Source of the DNA: Ilyomonas sp965214235
Lineage (GTDB): Bacteria > Bacteroidota > Bacteroidia > Chitinophagales > Chitinophagaceae
Direction: 5' to 3'
DNA length: 64,000 bases
Assembly: GCA_965214235.1 (NCBI GenBank)
Contig: CBDCBH010000003.1
Span: forward strand, 1,922,001-1,986,000
Shown here: positions 7,970-18,425 of the stretch, in pieces
Numbering within the stretch: the stretch's first letter is position 1
Layout of the letters: every line of letters starts with the position of its first letter
The notes under the pieces: model-generated
The model's database searches: none
The model's input: the letters and a program-made list of their open reading frames with translations, nothing else
Told to the model about the DNA's origin: nothing
Program-made: the position numbers and the translations under genes

Positions 7970-10900
7970 ATGCGTAAGAAAACAAGCTGCTTGGCTGTCA
8001 GTCTCTGTACAGCATTTTTTTTAATTCTCCTATCTTCAACAGTATTCGCACAAAAAACAGTAAGAGGAGCTGTTATAAGTGCAAAAGACAATCAAGCCAT
8101 TAATGGTGCAAGTATTTTGGTAAAAGGAACCAATATAGGCACTGCAACCGATGCAAATGGTGCTTTTAAAATTGATGTGCCTAATGGCAGAAATACACTT
8201 GTAGTTTCTTATGTTGGATACGCCGATCTGGAAGTGAACGTTTCTAATTCTACAAATGTGAGCGTGTCGTTAACCGAAAGAACTTCATCATTAGACGAAA
8301 TTGTGGTTACAGGTTATACTTCGCAGCGTAAAAAAGAGATAACTGGTGCTGTTTCAGTAGTTAGTGTAAAAGATTTAAAATCAATACCTTCAGGTAATCC
8401 TGAACAGGCATTGCAAGGGCAGGCATCCGGAGTAAATATTATTACTTCGGGCAATCCTGGCGATAACAGTACGATAATGATCAGAGGTATTACATCTTTT
8501 AATGGTGCTAATCCGCTAATTGTTGTTGACGGAGTACCATCTGCCCCTAACGACTTAAGCACTTTGCATGATTTGAGCACGAACGATATAGAATCCGTTC
8601 AAGTGTTGAAAGACGGACAAGCCGCCATTTATGGTGCGCGTGGGGCTGCAGGTGTTATTATCATCACAACAAAAAAAGGCAAATCCGGTGCTGCAACAAT
8701 CAGTTATGATGCTTATTATGGTACACAAAGGGTATTGCAAGGTAATGTTTGGCATAACCTAAGTCCGCAAGGTATGGCGGATCTTTATTTTCTTGCTGCG
8801 GAAAATACCGGACAAGTAGATTCAAATGGCAACGTTGTATCTGCACAATATGGCACAGGTAAAACCCCTGTACTTCCTGACTATCTTGTAGCTGGTAACA
8901 AATCAGGCGTTTCGGCTTCAGATCCGGCTGTGAATCCTGCTTTATACAATATTGATTATAGTAAAGGGGGTATTTATCAAATTGTTGCTGCCAATAAAAC
9001 AGGTACCGACTGGTTTCATGAAGCGTTTAAACCCGCTCCTATACAAAGCCATACATTAACAGCCAGTGGAGGTAGCGATAAATCAACTTATCTTTTCTCA
9101 ATTAATTATTTTAATCAGCAGGGAACCTTACTAAATACTTATTTAAAAAGATATGCTGCCAGAATGAATACTTCATTCAATGTAAAAAGCCATATCCGTG
9201 TAGGTGAAAACGCCTACTTGTTTTATAAAGAAAACCCGAGAATTACCAATAACGTGGAAGGTAATGATGTTTTAAATACTGCGTGGGAGCAGCCTATTAT
9301 TCCTGTATATGATATAAAAGGTGGGTTTGCAGGTACACGTGGTAACGAATTGGGCAACTCACAAAACCCTATTGCAAACCAAATTCGGTCAAATGACAAC
9401 AAAGGGTACAATTGGGTGGTACAAGGTAATGTTTGGGCAGAAGTGGATTTATTTAACCATCTTACAGCAAGAACCAGCTTTGGAGGAAACCTTGATAACT
9501 ACGCAGGTTTTTCTCATGGTTATCATACTTACGAAAACAAGGAGAATAATAGCTCTAACTCATATTCAGAGTATGCGGGACATTTTGGAAGCTGGACTTC
9601 AACAAGTACTTTAAACTATTCTCAATTGTTTGGTAAACATTCAGTAAAAGTATTGGCTGGAATAGAATCAGCTACCTTCTTTAACAGAGAAGTGGGTGGC
9701 AACCGACTTGGCTATTTTTCAGATGACCCTAATTTTCTTAGCCTCTCTACCGGTGGCCCAACAGGTCAAACCAATTATAGTTTTTCTAACAAATCAACGC
9801 TATATTCTTTACTAAGCCGCATTGATTACGCTTACAACGATGAGTTTTTGGTAAGTTTCAATGGAAGACGTGATCAATCATCTGTGCTTGGTCCAAATTC
9901 CCGTACCGGTTACTTTGGTTCAGCTTCCGCGGGTTGGGTAATTACGCAAGAGCAATTTATGAAAAGTATTTCCTGGTTAAGCTCTCTTAAATTGCGTGGC
10001 AGTTATGGTGTGTTAGGCTCTATCAGTAATACAAATGCATCAAATTCATTTACTACTTATAATAGTTCTGCGGCTAATTCTTATTATTCCACTACTGGTT
10101 CAAGCACTGCAATTACACAGGGTTTCTATTATAACACCTTTGGTAATCCGAATACAAAATGGGAAGGTGACAAAATTGCTGACGTAGGCATTGATGCTGC
10201 AATTCTAAAAAATGCTTTGTCTTTTTCAGTTGACTGGTATCAGAAAAAAATAAATGGTTTGCTCTTTCAAGATCAGGCTCCAGCCGTGGTTGGTGGTGCT
10301 ACATTGCCTAATGTAAACATTGGTAACTTAAAAAATACCGGTGTTGATGCTTCGGCAAATTACAACAGCAAAATTGGTAAAGATTTTAGCTTTAACGTGG
10401 GTGCAACTTTCACTACCTATCATAATGTAGTAGTAAATATTCCGGGAAGTGCAGGCTTCTTCGAAACTGCTTACACACACAATACAGGACCACAAGTTAG
10501 AAATGCCACCGGGCAGGCTGTTGGCGCTTTTTATGGATATCACATTGTAGGTATTTATAAAGATGCAGCAGATGTTTCTAAATCACCAACTGAAACGGAC
10601 GCTGCACCAGGTAGATTTAAGTATGAAGATGTTAATCATGACGGTAAAATTGATGCTAATGACAGAACTTTTTTTGGCAATCCCAATCCAAAGTTTACCT
10701 ACGGAATCAACTTAGGCGCCAGCTATAAAGGATTTGATTTTTCAATGGTATTATATGGTTCCCAAGGAAATAAAATTCTAAATTATACCAGATACTTCCA
10801 AGACTTTTATCCGCAGTTTCAAAATGCAAAAAGCATTAACCTGTTAACCAAATCATGGGTTCCGGCTGACAGAAGCTTACCAAGAGCACAATGGACAGCT

Positions 10901-11245
10901 GCTAATCCAAATGCAACTTATCCTATTGTAGAAAACAATTCATACTTTAGTACAAATGGTGTGATCAATGACTTTTATATGGAAAACGGCTCTTACCTGC
11001 GTTGCAAGCAATTACAGATTGGTTATAATATTCCAGCAAGTGCATTAAGACGCATAGGAATTAGCAGAGCACGTGTTTATATACAAGCGGCTAATTTATT
11101 TACTATTACTAAATATTCAGGTCTTGACCCGGAATTAGGTACCCAAGGTAATACCACCAGTTCAAATGCATCGTTTGGTATAGATTGGGGTAATTACCCA
11201 ACCGGTCAAAAAAATTATAATGTAGGTGTAAACGTCGCTTTCTAA
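7970..11245 (+). CDS. SusC/RagA-family TonB-dependent outer membrane transporter (1)
   Basis: A 1091-residue protein. The ATG at 7970 is preferred over an in-frame TTG six bases earlier because it begins a clean signal peptide, MRKKTSCLAVSLCTAFFLIL, ending at VFAQ. A carboxypeptidase-like domain follows (about residues 29-110), then the SusC plug signature DEIVVTGYTSQRKKEITGAV, the plug block ESVQVLKDGQAAIYGARGAA, and a long barrel ending in Phe. It should import oligomeric nutrients across the outer membrane with SusD, which starts 27 bases later. No sigma/anti-sigma gene or STN domain is present, so control differs from the last SusC of the window. Confidence 0.93.
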   Translation: MRKKTSCLAVSLCTAFFLILLSSTVFAQKTVRGAVISAKDNQAINGASILVKGTNIGTATDANGAFKIDVPNGRNTLVVSYVGYADLEVNVSNSTNVSVSLTERTSSLDEIVVTGYTSQRKKEITGAVSVVSVKDLKSIPSGNPEQALQGQASGVNIITSGNPGDNSTIMIRGITSFNGANPLIVVDGVPSAPNDLSTLHDLSTNDIESVQVLKDGQAAIYGARGAAGVIIITTKKGKSGAATISYDAYYGTQRVLQGNVWHNLSPQGMADLYFLAAENTGQVDSNGNVVSAQYGTGKTPVLPDYLVAGNKSGVSASDPAVNPALYNIDYSKGGIYQIVAANKTGTDWFHEAFKPAPIQSHTLTASGGSDKSTYLFSINYFNQQGTLLNTYLKRYAARMNTSFNVKSHIRVGENAYLFYKENPRITNNVEGNDVLNTAWEQPIIPVYDIKGGFAGTRGNELGNSQNPIANQIRSNDNKGYNWVVQGNVWAEVDLFNHLTARTSFGGNLDNYAGFSHGYHTYENKENNSSNSYSEYAGHFGSWTSTSTLNYSQLFGKHSVKVLAGIESATFFNREVGGNRLGYFSDDPNFLSLSTGGPTGQTNYSFSNKSTLYSLLSRIDYAYNDEFLVSFNGRRDQSSVLGPNSRTGYFGSASAGWVITQEQFMKSISWLSSLKLRGSYGVLGSISNTNASNSFTTYNSSAANSYYSTTGSSTAITQGFYYNTFGNPNTKWEGDKIADVGIDAAILKNALSFSVDWYQKKINGLLFQDQAPAVVGGATLPNVNIGNLKNTGVDASANYNSKIGKDFSFNVGATFTTYHNVVVNIPGSAGFFETAYTHNTGPQVRNATGQAVGAFYGYHIVGIYKDAADVSKSPTETDAAPGRFKYEDVNHDGKIDANDRTFFGNPNPKFTYGINLGASYKGFDFSMVLYGSQGNKILNYTRYFQDFYPQFQNAKSINLLTKSWVPADRSLPRAQWTAANPNATYPIVENNSYFSTNGVINDFYMENGSYLRCKQLQIGYNIPASALRRIGISRARVYIQAANLFTITKYSGLDPELGTQGNTTSSNASFGIDWGNYPTGQKNYNVGVNVAF

Positions 11246-11272
11246 TTTAAAGCTTTAAAAAGTAATCAGATT

Positions 11273-13045
11273 ATGAGAAATAAGAAAATTAAAATAAGTA
11301 TATCGCTGCTTGTTGTGCTTGTGGCTTTTATTATAGGATGTTCCAAATCGTTTTTAAATATTAATCCACCAGCCACACTTCTCCCGCAAGTGCTTGCCAA
11401 TAAGGCAGGTGTCGAAGGTTTACTTGTAGGTGCTTACTCTTTACTCGATGGTGAAGGTGGTGCAGGCAATAGTCAGGGAAACTGGGCAAATGCTGGTAGC
11501 AATTGGGTGTATGGTTCAGTAGGTGGCGGTGATGCACATAAGGGTTCAGATCCTGGTGATCAAAACTTAATTACGCCTATAGAAACCTGGCAGGTGAACC
11601 CATCTAATGGCTATTTGAATGATGTTTGGAGTGCCCGTTTTGATGGTGTTCAACGCAGTAATGAAGCTTTACGAGTAATGGCATTAGCAAAAGACTTAGT
11701 ACCTGCAGATACAATACAGATAAGTGCAGAATCCAGATTTCTTCGGGGTCATTATAACTTTGAATTAAAAAAGTTGTTTGGAAATATTCCATGGATTGAC
11801 CAATCTATTAGTTATTCAAATGGTAATTTTTTAGTTCCAAACGGCACAGATATTTTGCCTGATATAGAAGCCGATTTTCTGTTTGCATATAATAATTTGC
11901 CTTCAGATTATACTTCGGGAAGTTTAGCAGGCGATTATGCAAGAGCAAATAAATGGGCAGCGGCTTGTTATCTCGCCAAAACTTATATTTATGAAAAAAA
12001 GTATAGCGATGCAAGAACTTTGTTAACTATAATTGTTGCGCAAGGTACAACCGCTTCAGGGGCAAAATATGCCTTGAACAAACATTTCGCTGACAATTTT
12101 AACCCTGCTACCAAAAATAGTGCTGAAAGCGTACTTGCCGCTCAAAGTACAGTAAACGATAATGCAAGTGCAGGTAATGCAAATACAGGGGACGTGCTAA
12201 ACTTTCCTTATGGTGGAGGTCCTGGCACTTGTTGCGGATTTTTCCAGCCGTCCTATAGCTTAGTAAATTCTTTTAAAGTTGATGCTAATGGATTACCGCT
12301 TCTTGATGGAAGCTTTAACAACACCAATTTAAAAAATGATGAAGGTATTGCTTCCAATGCGGCTTATACACCGGATAATACTACGCCGGTTGATCCACGC
12401 CTTGACTGGTCAGTGGGGCGCAGAGGTATTCCTTATCTTGACTGGGGTGCTCACCCGGGCGCAGACTGGATTCGTAACCAGGCAAGTGCCGGCCCGTATT
12501 CGCCAATAAAAAATGTTTATTATAAAAGCCAGCAAGGAATACTTACTGATAACTCTTCTTGGACGAGTGGATACACTGCTAATAATATCAATCTTATCCG
12601 TTACTCTGATGTATTGCTATGGGCAGCAGAGGCAGAAATAAAAGGCGGAGGAACACCTGCACAAGCGTTAGCTTATGTTAATCAGGTTCGTGCACGCGCA
12701 GCTGATCCTACTAGTTTTGTTCAGGGTTCTCCGGCTAATTATAAAATTGGTTTATATCCGGCCGGCTCGTTCAATGATATGAATTACGCGTTGAATGCCA
12801 TTTATTTTGAACGCAAACTTGAATTAGCGATGGAAGGCCAACGATTTTTTGATTTGTCACGATGGGGTACTGCAGCTACAGAACTAAACTCATATTATGC
12901 GCATGAAATAGCAAGTGGCTATACACTTGATGTAGGTGCAGCTTGGACAGCAAATAAAAACGAATATCTTCCCATTCCGCAAACTCAGATTGATAAAAGT
13001 TCTAAAGGTGGTAAATCCGTTTTAACACAGAATCCGGGTTATTAG
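11273..13045 (+). CDS. SusD/RagB-family surface lipoprotein (1)
   Basis: A 590-residue lipoprotein with the lipobox at FIIGC (about residue 23), so the mature protein is anchored at the surface as the lid of the preceding SusC. The SusD pattern is clear: SRFLRGHYNFELKKLFGNIP in the TPR region, NLIRYSDVLLWAAEAEIKGG, and the C-terminal FERKLELAMEGQRFFDLSRW followed by YLPIPQTQID and NPGY. Ligand specificity cannot be predicted. A good terminator follows, so the SusCD pair may be its own unit. Confidence 0.93.
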   Translation: MRNKKIKISISLLVVLVAFIIGCSKSFLNINPPATLLPQVLANKAGVEGLLVGAYSLLDGEGGAGNSQGNWANAGSNWVYGSVGGGDAHKGSDPGDQNLITPIETWQVNPSNGYLNDVWSARFDGVQRSNEALRVMALAKDLVPADTIQISAESRFLRGHYNFELKKLFGNIPWIDQSISYSNGNFLVPNGTDILPDIEADFLFAYNNLPSDYTSGSLAGDYARANKWAAACYLAKTYIYEKKYSDARTLLTIIVAQGTTASGAKYALNKHFADNFNPATKNSAESVLAAQSTVNDNASAGNANTGDVLNFPYGGGPGTCCGFFQPSYSLVNSFKVDANGLPLLDGSFNNTNLKNDEGIASNAAYTPDNTTPVDPRLDWSVGRRGIPYLDWGAHPGADWIRNQASAGPYSPIKNVYYKSQQGILTDNSSWTSGYTANNINLIRYSDVLLWAAEAEIKGGGTPAQALAYVNQVRARAADPTSFVQGSPANYKIGLYPAGSFNDMNYALNAIYFERKLELAMEGQRFFDLSRWGTAATELNSYYAHEIASGYTLDVGAAWTANKNEYLPIPQTQIDKSSKGGKSVLTQNPGY

Positions 13046-13060
13046 TACAAAACTTTTTAG

Positions 13061-13098
13061 AAAAAAGGTTGTCTCCGAAAAAGAGGCAACCTTTTTTG
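13061..13098 (+). terminator. Rho-independent terminator after SusD
   Basis: AAAAAAGGTTGTCTC pairs with GAGGCAACCTTTTTT (15 bp, one G-T pair) around a short loop, and the right arm ends in a T run. It starts 16 bases after the SusD stop. Confidence 0.85.
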
Positions 13099-13153
13099 TT
13101 GGCTATTCATTAGTATTAAACTAGTATCTTTATCTGTAAATTTATTAGAGTAA

Positions 13154-14731
13154 ATGTGCATTGCTTGGGTACAAAAAATTCTATTTGGCGGATTTGTTTT
13201 TATCACTTTTATTTCCTGCAATCCAATTTCAAAAAACAAAACTCAGGAAAACGTTTCTCAAGATTCCATACAAAATGGAAAAGCATTGGCTGCTCAATAC
13301 TGTCAATCCTGTCACCAATTGCCTGACCCATCAATGTTATCCAAAAGTAAATGGATAGCAGGAGTATTACCACAAATGGGCCCCCGACTGGGCATTTTTG
13401 CTTATGGCACCCAATTGTATCCTTCCAATATAAAAGACCCGAATGTAGGCGCTGTGTCATATCCTACTCACCCGGTTATGAGTTTTGTTGACTGGCAAAA
13501 CATAATTGATTATTATAAAGCTTCATCGCCTGATACTTTAATCGCTTCAAAAAACGATGTTGCTATTACAACCACTAATCAATTGTTTCACTCTGTATCC
13601 GCCAATTATTTTACTTCCCTTGTTGAACCGGTAACCGGCAGTGTATTCATAGATACTGTATCAAAAACAAAATCAATTTTAGTGGCTGATTTGGCGAAAG
13701 GCACTATTCTATCTCATGATAAAAATCTCCGGCTTATAGATTCGATTCAATACAGAAGCCCCGTAGTAAATATGGTGTTGCAAAACGATACGCTTACTAC
13801 TGCAAACATTGGCATACTCAATCCTAACGATGCGAAAACAGGAAGCATCCAGCAAGTAACATTTCACAACGGGAAGTTCTTTTCTCAACCTCAAAAATTA
13901 ATGATTGGTTTGCGAAGACCTGTGCATATTGATGTTGTTGATTTGAACAATGATGGCAAAAAAGACATTCTCGTGTGTGAGTTTGGTAATTTAAAAGGCG
14001 CTTTATCGTGGCTCGAAAACAAAGGAAACAACATTTATGAACGGCATGTGATACGCGAACAACCTGGCGCCATTGCAACCGTAATAAAAGATTTTAATAA
14101 CGATGGCTTGCCCGATTTTTATGTTCTGTTTGCGCAAGGCGACGAGCAAATAGTAAGGTTTGAAAATAAAGGCAATGGCAGGTTTGAAGCCAAACAACTG
14201 CTGCGTTTTCCACCCATGTATGGCTCATCTTATTTTGAAATGAACGACATAAACAAAGATGGTTTTGACGATATTATTTACACTTGCGGCGATAATGCCG
14301 ATTATTCGGTTGAGCTAAAACCGTATCATGGTGTTTATATTTTTACGAATGATGGACACGATAATTTCAAACAGCAATATTTTTTTCATATCAATGGCTG
14401 TTTTAAGGCAATGGCCCGTGATTTTGATGGCGATGGTGATGCCGATATTGCTGCTATTTCTTTTTTTGCCGACTATAAAAACCGACCCGAAGAAGGCTTT
14501 GTGTATTTGCAAAATGAAGGCGATTATAAATTCAAACCCTACACTTTACCAGCAGCTAAAAACGGCAGGTGGCTATGTATGGATGTAGCAGATATTGACA
14601 ATGATGGTAAACCGGATATTATACTGGGTAACTTTTCTTTTCCATCATTTATACCATCATCTGTTGACTGGCAAAATCAACCTGCATTTTTACTCCTAAA
14701 AAATAACATCGTTACAAATACTTCGCATTAA
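13154..14731 (+). CDS. Cytochrome c-motif FG-GAP/VCBS repeat lipoprotein
   Basis: A 525-residue exported protein; a lipobox-like FISC at about residue 22 follows a hydrophobic segment. A haem c site CQSCH lies at residues 50-54, with QMGPRLG about 20 residues later as a candidate for the second ligand. After that come at least five calcium-type FG-GAP repeats of the DxNxDGxxD kind (for example VVDLNNDGKKDILV, ARDFDGDGDADIAA and VADIDNDGKPDIIL), which form a beta-propeller. The role is unknown. The fusion suggests a redox or binding partner of the SusCD system upstream and the CRTAC1 protein downstream. Confidence 0.7.
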   Translation: MCIAWVQKILFGGFVFITFISCNPISKNKTQENVSQDSIQNGKALAAQYCQSCHQLPDPSMLSKSKWIAGVLPQMGPRLGIFAYGTQLYPSNIKDPNVGAVSYPTHPVMSFVDWQNIIDYYKASSPDTLIASKNDVAITTTNQLFHSVSANYFTSLVEPVTGSVFIDTVSKTKSILVADLAKGTILSHDKNLRLIDSIQYRSPVVNMVLQNDTLTTANIGILNPNDAKTGSIQQVTFHNGKFFSQPQKLMIGLRRPVHIDVVDLNNDGKKDILVCEFGNLKGALSWLENKGNNIYERHVIREQPGAIATVIKDFNNDGLPDFYVLFAQGDEQIVRFENKGNGRFEAKQLLRFPPMYGSSYFEMNDINKDGFDDIIYTCGDNADYSVELKPYHGVYIFTNDGHDNFKQQYFFHINGCFKAMARDFDGDGDADIAAISFFADYKNRPEEGFVYLQNEGDYKFKPYTLPAAKNGRWLCMDVADIDNDGKPDIILGNFSFPSFIPSSVDWQNQPAFLLLKNNIVTNTSH

Positions 14732-14872
14732 TAAAACGCTTTACTTTATCGTTTTTAAAGTAAGAAAATAAATTTATCTTGCTAACTGCTGTTTCGTTTT
14801 TATCTTCTTGCAAAAGAAAAACAGGTTAGAAAAAGAAAGCCAATTGCTACTTCAATACAATATTTTATATCG

Positions 14873-17800
14873 ATGAAAACGATTTTATTTGCTACGGTTT
14901 GCCTGCTGCTTTTTTCTTGTAAAAACAACACTACTTTATTTAAAAGATTACCGTCTTCACAAACCGGAATCACATTCAATAATGTGATAAAAGAAAACGA
15001 TTCTATCAACCCGATTGATCTTGAATTTTTATATAATGGCGGTGGCGTAGCCGTTGGCGATTTTAATAATGATGGATTGCCCGATTTGTATTTTACCGCC
15101 AGCACAACCAGTAATAAATTATACATTAATAAAGGCAATTTGAAGTTTGAAGATGTAACCGATAAAGCAGGCGTAAGCGGCGAAGGTATGTGGAGTAACG
15201 GCGCATCAATCATTGATATTAATAACGATGGTTATGAAGATATTTATGTGTGCACTACCATAAAACAAAACCCTAAACAAAGAAGGAATTTATTGTACAT
15301 CAATCAGGGCAAACAAGCGGATGGCATTCCGCGATTTAAAGAAATGGCAGCCGAATACGGACTGGCAGATACGAGCTATTCGGTGCAGGCTGCTTTTTTA
15401 GATTATGATGGCGATGGCGATCTTGATATGTACCTTGTAACCACCAAATTGGCAAAGCGTTCTTCCACCAGCTTCTCTTCAAAAGATACCTCTACAACGG
15501 ATATGGACAAGCTGTTCCGCAACGATTGGAATGCGCAGTTAGGCCATCCTGTTTTTACTGATGTATCAAAAGAAGCAGGCATCAGCCACCATGGCTTTGG
15601 GCTTGGTATAGCAGTTACGGATATTAATAAAGATGGCTGGAAAGATATATATGTAACCAACGATTTTTTTGGTTCCGACCATTTATACATCAATAACAAA
15701 AACGGAACCTTTAGTGAGAAAGTAAGAGATTGTTTTAAACATACTTCACGCAACGCAATGGGCAACGATGTGGAAGACATTAATAACGATGGTTTGCCTG
15801 ATATTGTTACCGTTGATATGAACCCTGAAAGCAATTACCGCAAAAAGAAAAACATGAGCGGTAATAACTATTACGAGTACCAAAGCATGTTGTTTGAAAA
15901 CACGATGCTGCAATATGTGCGCAACACCTTGCAACTGAATATGGGATCGCGTGTAAATGGTAACGATTCCATTGGAGAGCCTGTTTTTTCCGACATTTCT
16001 TTTTATACCGGAACAGCAGAAACGGATTGGAGCTGGAACCCTTCTATCGCCGATTTTGATAACGATGGCAATCGTGATCTTATCATTACTAACGGCTATC
16101 CGCGCGATGTAACCGACCACGATTTTATTTCTTTCAGAAACAGCTCCATGGGCATTGCCAGCAAGCAGCAATTAATTACCGAAATGCCAGCTATTAAAAT
16201 ACCCAACTATGCTTTTAAAAACAGCGGCAATTTAAAGTTTGAAAATACTACATCGCAATGGGGTTTGGATCAACCCTCTTTCTCGAACGGGGCAGTGGCA
16301 GTAGATTTAGATAACGATGGCGATTTGGATTATGTGATTAACAATATTGATGATGAAGCGTTTGTTTATGAAAACACCACCAACACAAAAGATAAAATCA
16401 ATAAAAATTTTATAAGCATTGCATTTAACGGCGATAAACAAAACAGAAAAGGCATTGGCGCCTGGGCAGAAATTTATTACGGTAAAACAAAACAGGTTTA
16501 TGAAAATGAACCCTGTCGCGGCTATCTTTCATGCGTCGATACAAAAGCATTTTTCGGGCTGGATACCGTTGCTGTGCTGGATTCGGTAATTATCAGATGG
16601 GCGAATCATACCAAACAAATTCTTACTAAAGTAAAAACAAACCAGCGCTTGGTGGTTGATATAAAAAATGCCAGCCTGCCTGATGATTGGAAAACGCCAG
16701 CCATTGATAACAACGCTTTGTTTACCGATGTTACAGCGGCTTCTAATATTCATTTCACGCAGTTTAGCATCGATTATATAGATTTTGATAAAGAACGTTT
16801 GCTGCCGCATAAATTATCGCAGTACAGCCCCGCATTATCAGTGGCAGATGTAGATGGCAATGGCCTGGATGATATTTTTGTAGGCGGCGGCACAGGTCAG
16901 CCGGGCAATTTCTTTTTGCAGCAGTCTGATGGTAAGTTTATACAAAAGAAATTGCCGCAAAACGGCAGCCTTCCGGCAACCATGGGTGCGCTATTTTTTG
17001 ATGCGGATGGTGATGGAGATAACGACTTGTGGTGCGCCAGCGGCAGCAACCGTTTCGGGGCAAACTCGGATATGTATGCCGATCAGTTTTATGTAAATGA
17101 TGGTAAGGGAAATTTTACTTTGGACACGGCTGCTTTTCCAAAAAACGTTACCAGCAAAAGCTGTATAAAAGCAGCGGATTTTGACGGCGATGGCGACCTT
17201 GATTTATTTGTTGGAGGAAGATGTTTGCCAGGCAGTTATCCAATGCCGGTTAGCTCTTTTATTTATCGCAATGATAGTAAAAACGGAGTAATAAAATTTA
17301 CCGATGTTACCGATAGTGTTTGCCCAGCCTTAAAAAACATTGGCATGGTGTGCGATGCAGTATGGACTGATTTTGACAATGATGGTAAAATAGATTTGAT
17401 TTTGGCTGGCGAATGGATGCCTGTAACCTTCTTTAAAAATACAGGCGGCAAGCTGGTAGATGTTACAGCGCAAACCGGCATTGGCAACCAAAAAGGCTGG
17501 TGGAACAGCATTGTCGCTGGCGACTTTGATAATGACGGCGATATTGATTATGTGGTGGGCAATCTTGGCTTAAATGCATTTATAAGAGGCACTGAAAAAG
17601 AGCCTGTAAAAATATACGCCAAAGACTTTGACAACAATGGAACATCCGATGCGGTGCTTACGCTATGGCTGAAAGATGATAAAGACGAGAAACACGAATA
17701 CACAGCCATGAACCGCGATGATATAATGAGCCAGATACCATCGTTAAAAAAACAATTTAATGAATACAAAGCGTTTGCAGCGGCAGACATCCATCAGATT

Positions 17801-18412
17801 TTTACACCCCAACAGTTAAAAGGCGCCTACACATTGGAAGCTAATAACTTTGCAAGTTGTTACCTTCAAAATGACGGTGGCGGAAAATTTACCATAAAAC
17901 CACTACCACCGCTTGCACAAATGGCACCGCTGAATGGAATGCAGGTAGGGGATTTTAATGGTGATGGAAACCTTGATGTGGCGCTGCTTGGAAACGATTA
18001 TGGCAACGAAGTATCTAACGGAAGATACGATGCGATGGATGGATTGGTGTTACTTGGCGATGGTGCCGGAAACTTTGCGCCGCAAACCATTTTAGGAAGC
18101 GGTTTTTATGTGCCCGGCGATGCGAAAGCCCTGGTGGCATTGCCTAACGGAAAAGGAAATTTATTGCTGGCTGCTTCGCAAAACAATGGAATAGTAAAGC
18201 TATTTGCCAATAATAAAGAGGAACGGTTAATTCTTGTGAAAGCTGATGATAAACTGGCTTATATAACATTAACCAACGGCAAAAAAAGAAAGCAGGAATT
18301 GTATTGGGGTACTTCGTTTTTATCGCAGTCGGCTCGTTTCATTGAAATAAATAAAAATATAAAGAATGTTGAAGTAGTGAATGGGAAAGGAGAGAAGCGA
18401 ATAATAAAATAA
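14873..18412 (+). CDS. CRTAC1-type FG-GAP/VCBS repeat lipoprotein with ASPIC/UnbV domain
   Basis: An 1179-residue lipoprotein (MKTILFATVCLLLFSC). About fourteen DxDxDGxxD FG-GAP motifs are visible, such as VGDFNNDGLPDLYF, VTDINKDGWKDIYV, AADFDGDGDLDLFV and VGDFNGDGNLDVAL. They are split into two propeller blocks around an ASPIC/UnbV-like segment at about residues 520-605, which has NRKGIGAWAEIYYGK and then SVIIRWANHTKQILTKVK. These proteins are often beside SusCD pairs in Bacteroidota; they probably bind or present glycans or proteins at the surface, but no activity is established here. Confidence 0.85.
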   Translation: MKTILFATVCLLLFSCKNNTTLFKRLPSSQTGITFNNVIKENDSINPIDLEFLYNGGGVAVGDFNNDGLPDLYFTASTTSNKLYINKGNLKFEDVTDKAGVSGEGMWSNGASIIDINNDGYEDIYVCTTIKQNPKQRRNLLYINQGKQADGIPRFKEMAAEYGLADTSYSVQAAFLDYDGDGDLDMYLVTTKLAKRSSTSFSSKDTSTTDMDKLFRNDWNAQLGHPVFTDVSKEAGISHHGFGLGIAVTDINKDGWKDIYVTNDFFGSDHLYINNKNGTFSEKVRDCFKHTSRNAMGNDVEDINNDGLPDIVTVDMNPESNYRKKKNMSGNNYYEYQSMLFENTMLQYVRNTLQLNMGSRVNGNDSIGEPVFSDISFYTGTAETDWSWNPSIADFDNDGNRDLIITNGYPRDVTDHDFISFRNSSMGIASKQQLITEMPAIKIPNYAFKNSGNLKFENTTSQWGLDQPSFSNGAVAVDLDNDGDLDYVINNIDDEAFVYENTTNTKDKINKNFISIAFNGDKQNRKGIGAWAEIYYGKTKQVYENEPCRGYLSCVDTKAFFGLDTVAVLDSVIIRWANHTKQILTKVKTNQRLVVDIKNASLPDDWKTPAIDNNALFTDVTAASNIHFTQFSIDYIDFDKERLLPHKLSQYSPALSVADVDGNGLDDIFVGGGTGQPGNFFLQQSDGKFIQKKLPQNGSLPATMGALFFDADGDGDNDLWCASGSNRFGANSDMYADQFYVNDGKGNFTLDTAAFPKNVTSKSCIKAADFDGDGDLDLFVGGRCLPGSYPMPVSSFIYRNDSKNGVIKFTDVTDSVCPALKNIGMVCDAVWTDFDNDGKIDLILAGEWMPVTFFKNTGGKLVDVTAQTGIGNQKGWWNSIVAGDFDNDGDIDYVVGNLGLNAFIRGTEKEPVKIYAKDFDNNGTSDAVLTLWLKDDKDEKHEYTAMNRDDIMSQIPSLKKQFNEYKAFAAADIHQIFTPQQLKGAYTLEANNFASCYLQNDGGGKFTIKPLPPLAQMAPLNGMQVGDFNGDGNLDVALLGNDYGNEVSNGRYDAMDGLVLLGDGAGNFAPQTILGSGFYVPGDAKALVALPNGKGNLLLAASQNNGIVKLFANNKEERLILVKADDKLAYITLTNGKKRKQELYWGTSFLSQSARFIEINKNIKNVEVVNGKGEKRIIK

Positions 18413-18425
18413 AACTTAATTTGCT

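Noticed and set aside
14800..15213. A 137-codon minus-strand frame with membrane-like residues
   Set aside because: It lies opposite the FG-GAP gene and is explained by the codon pattern of the DxNxDG repeats.
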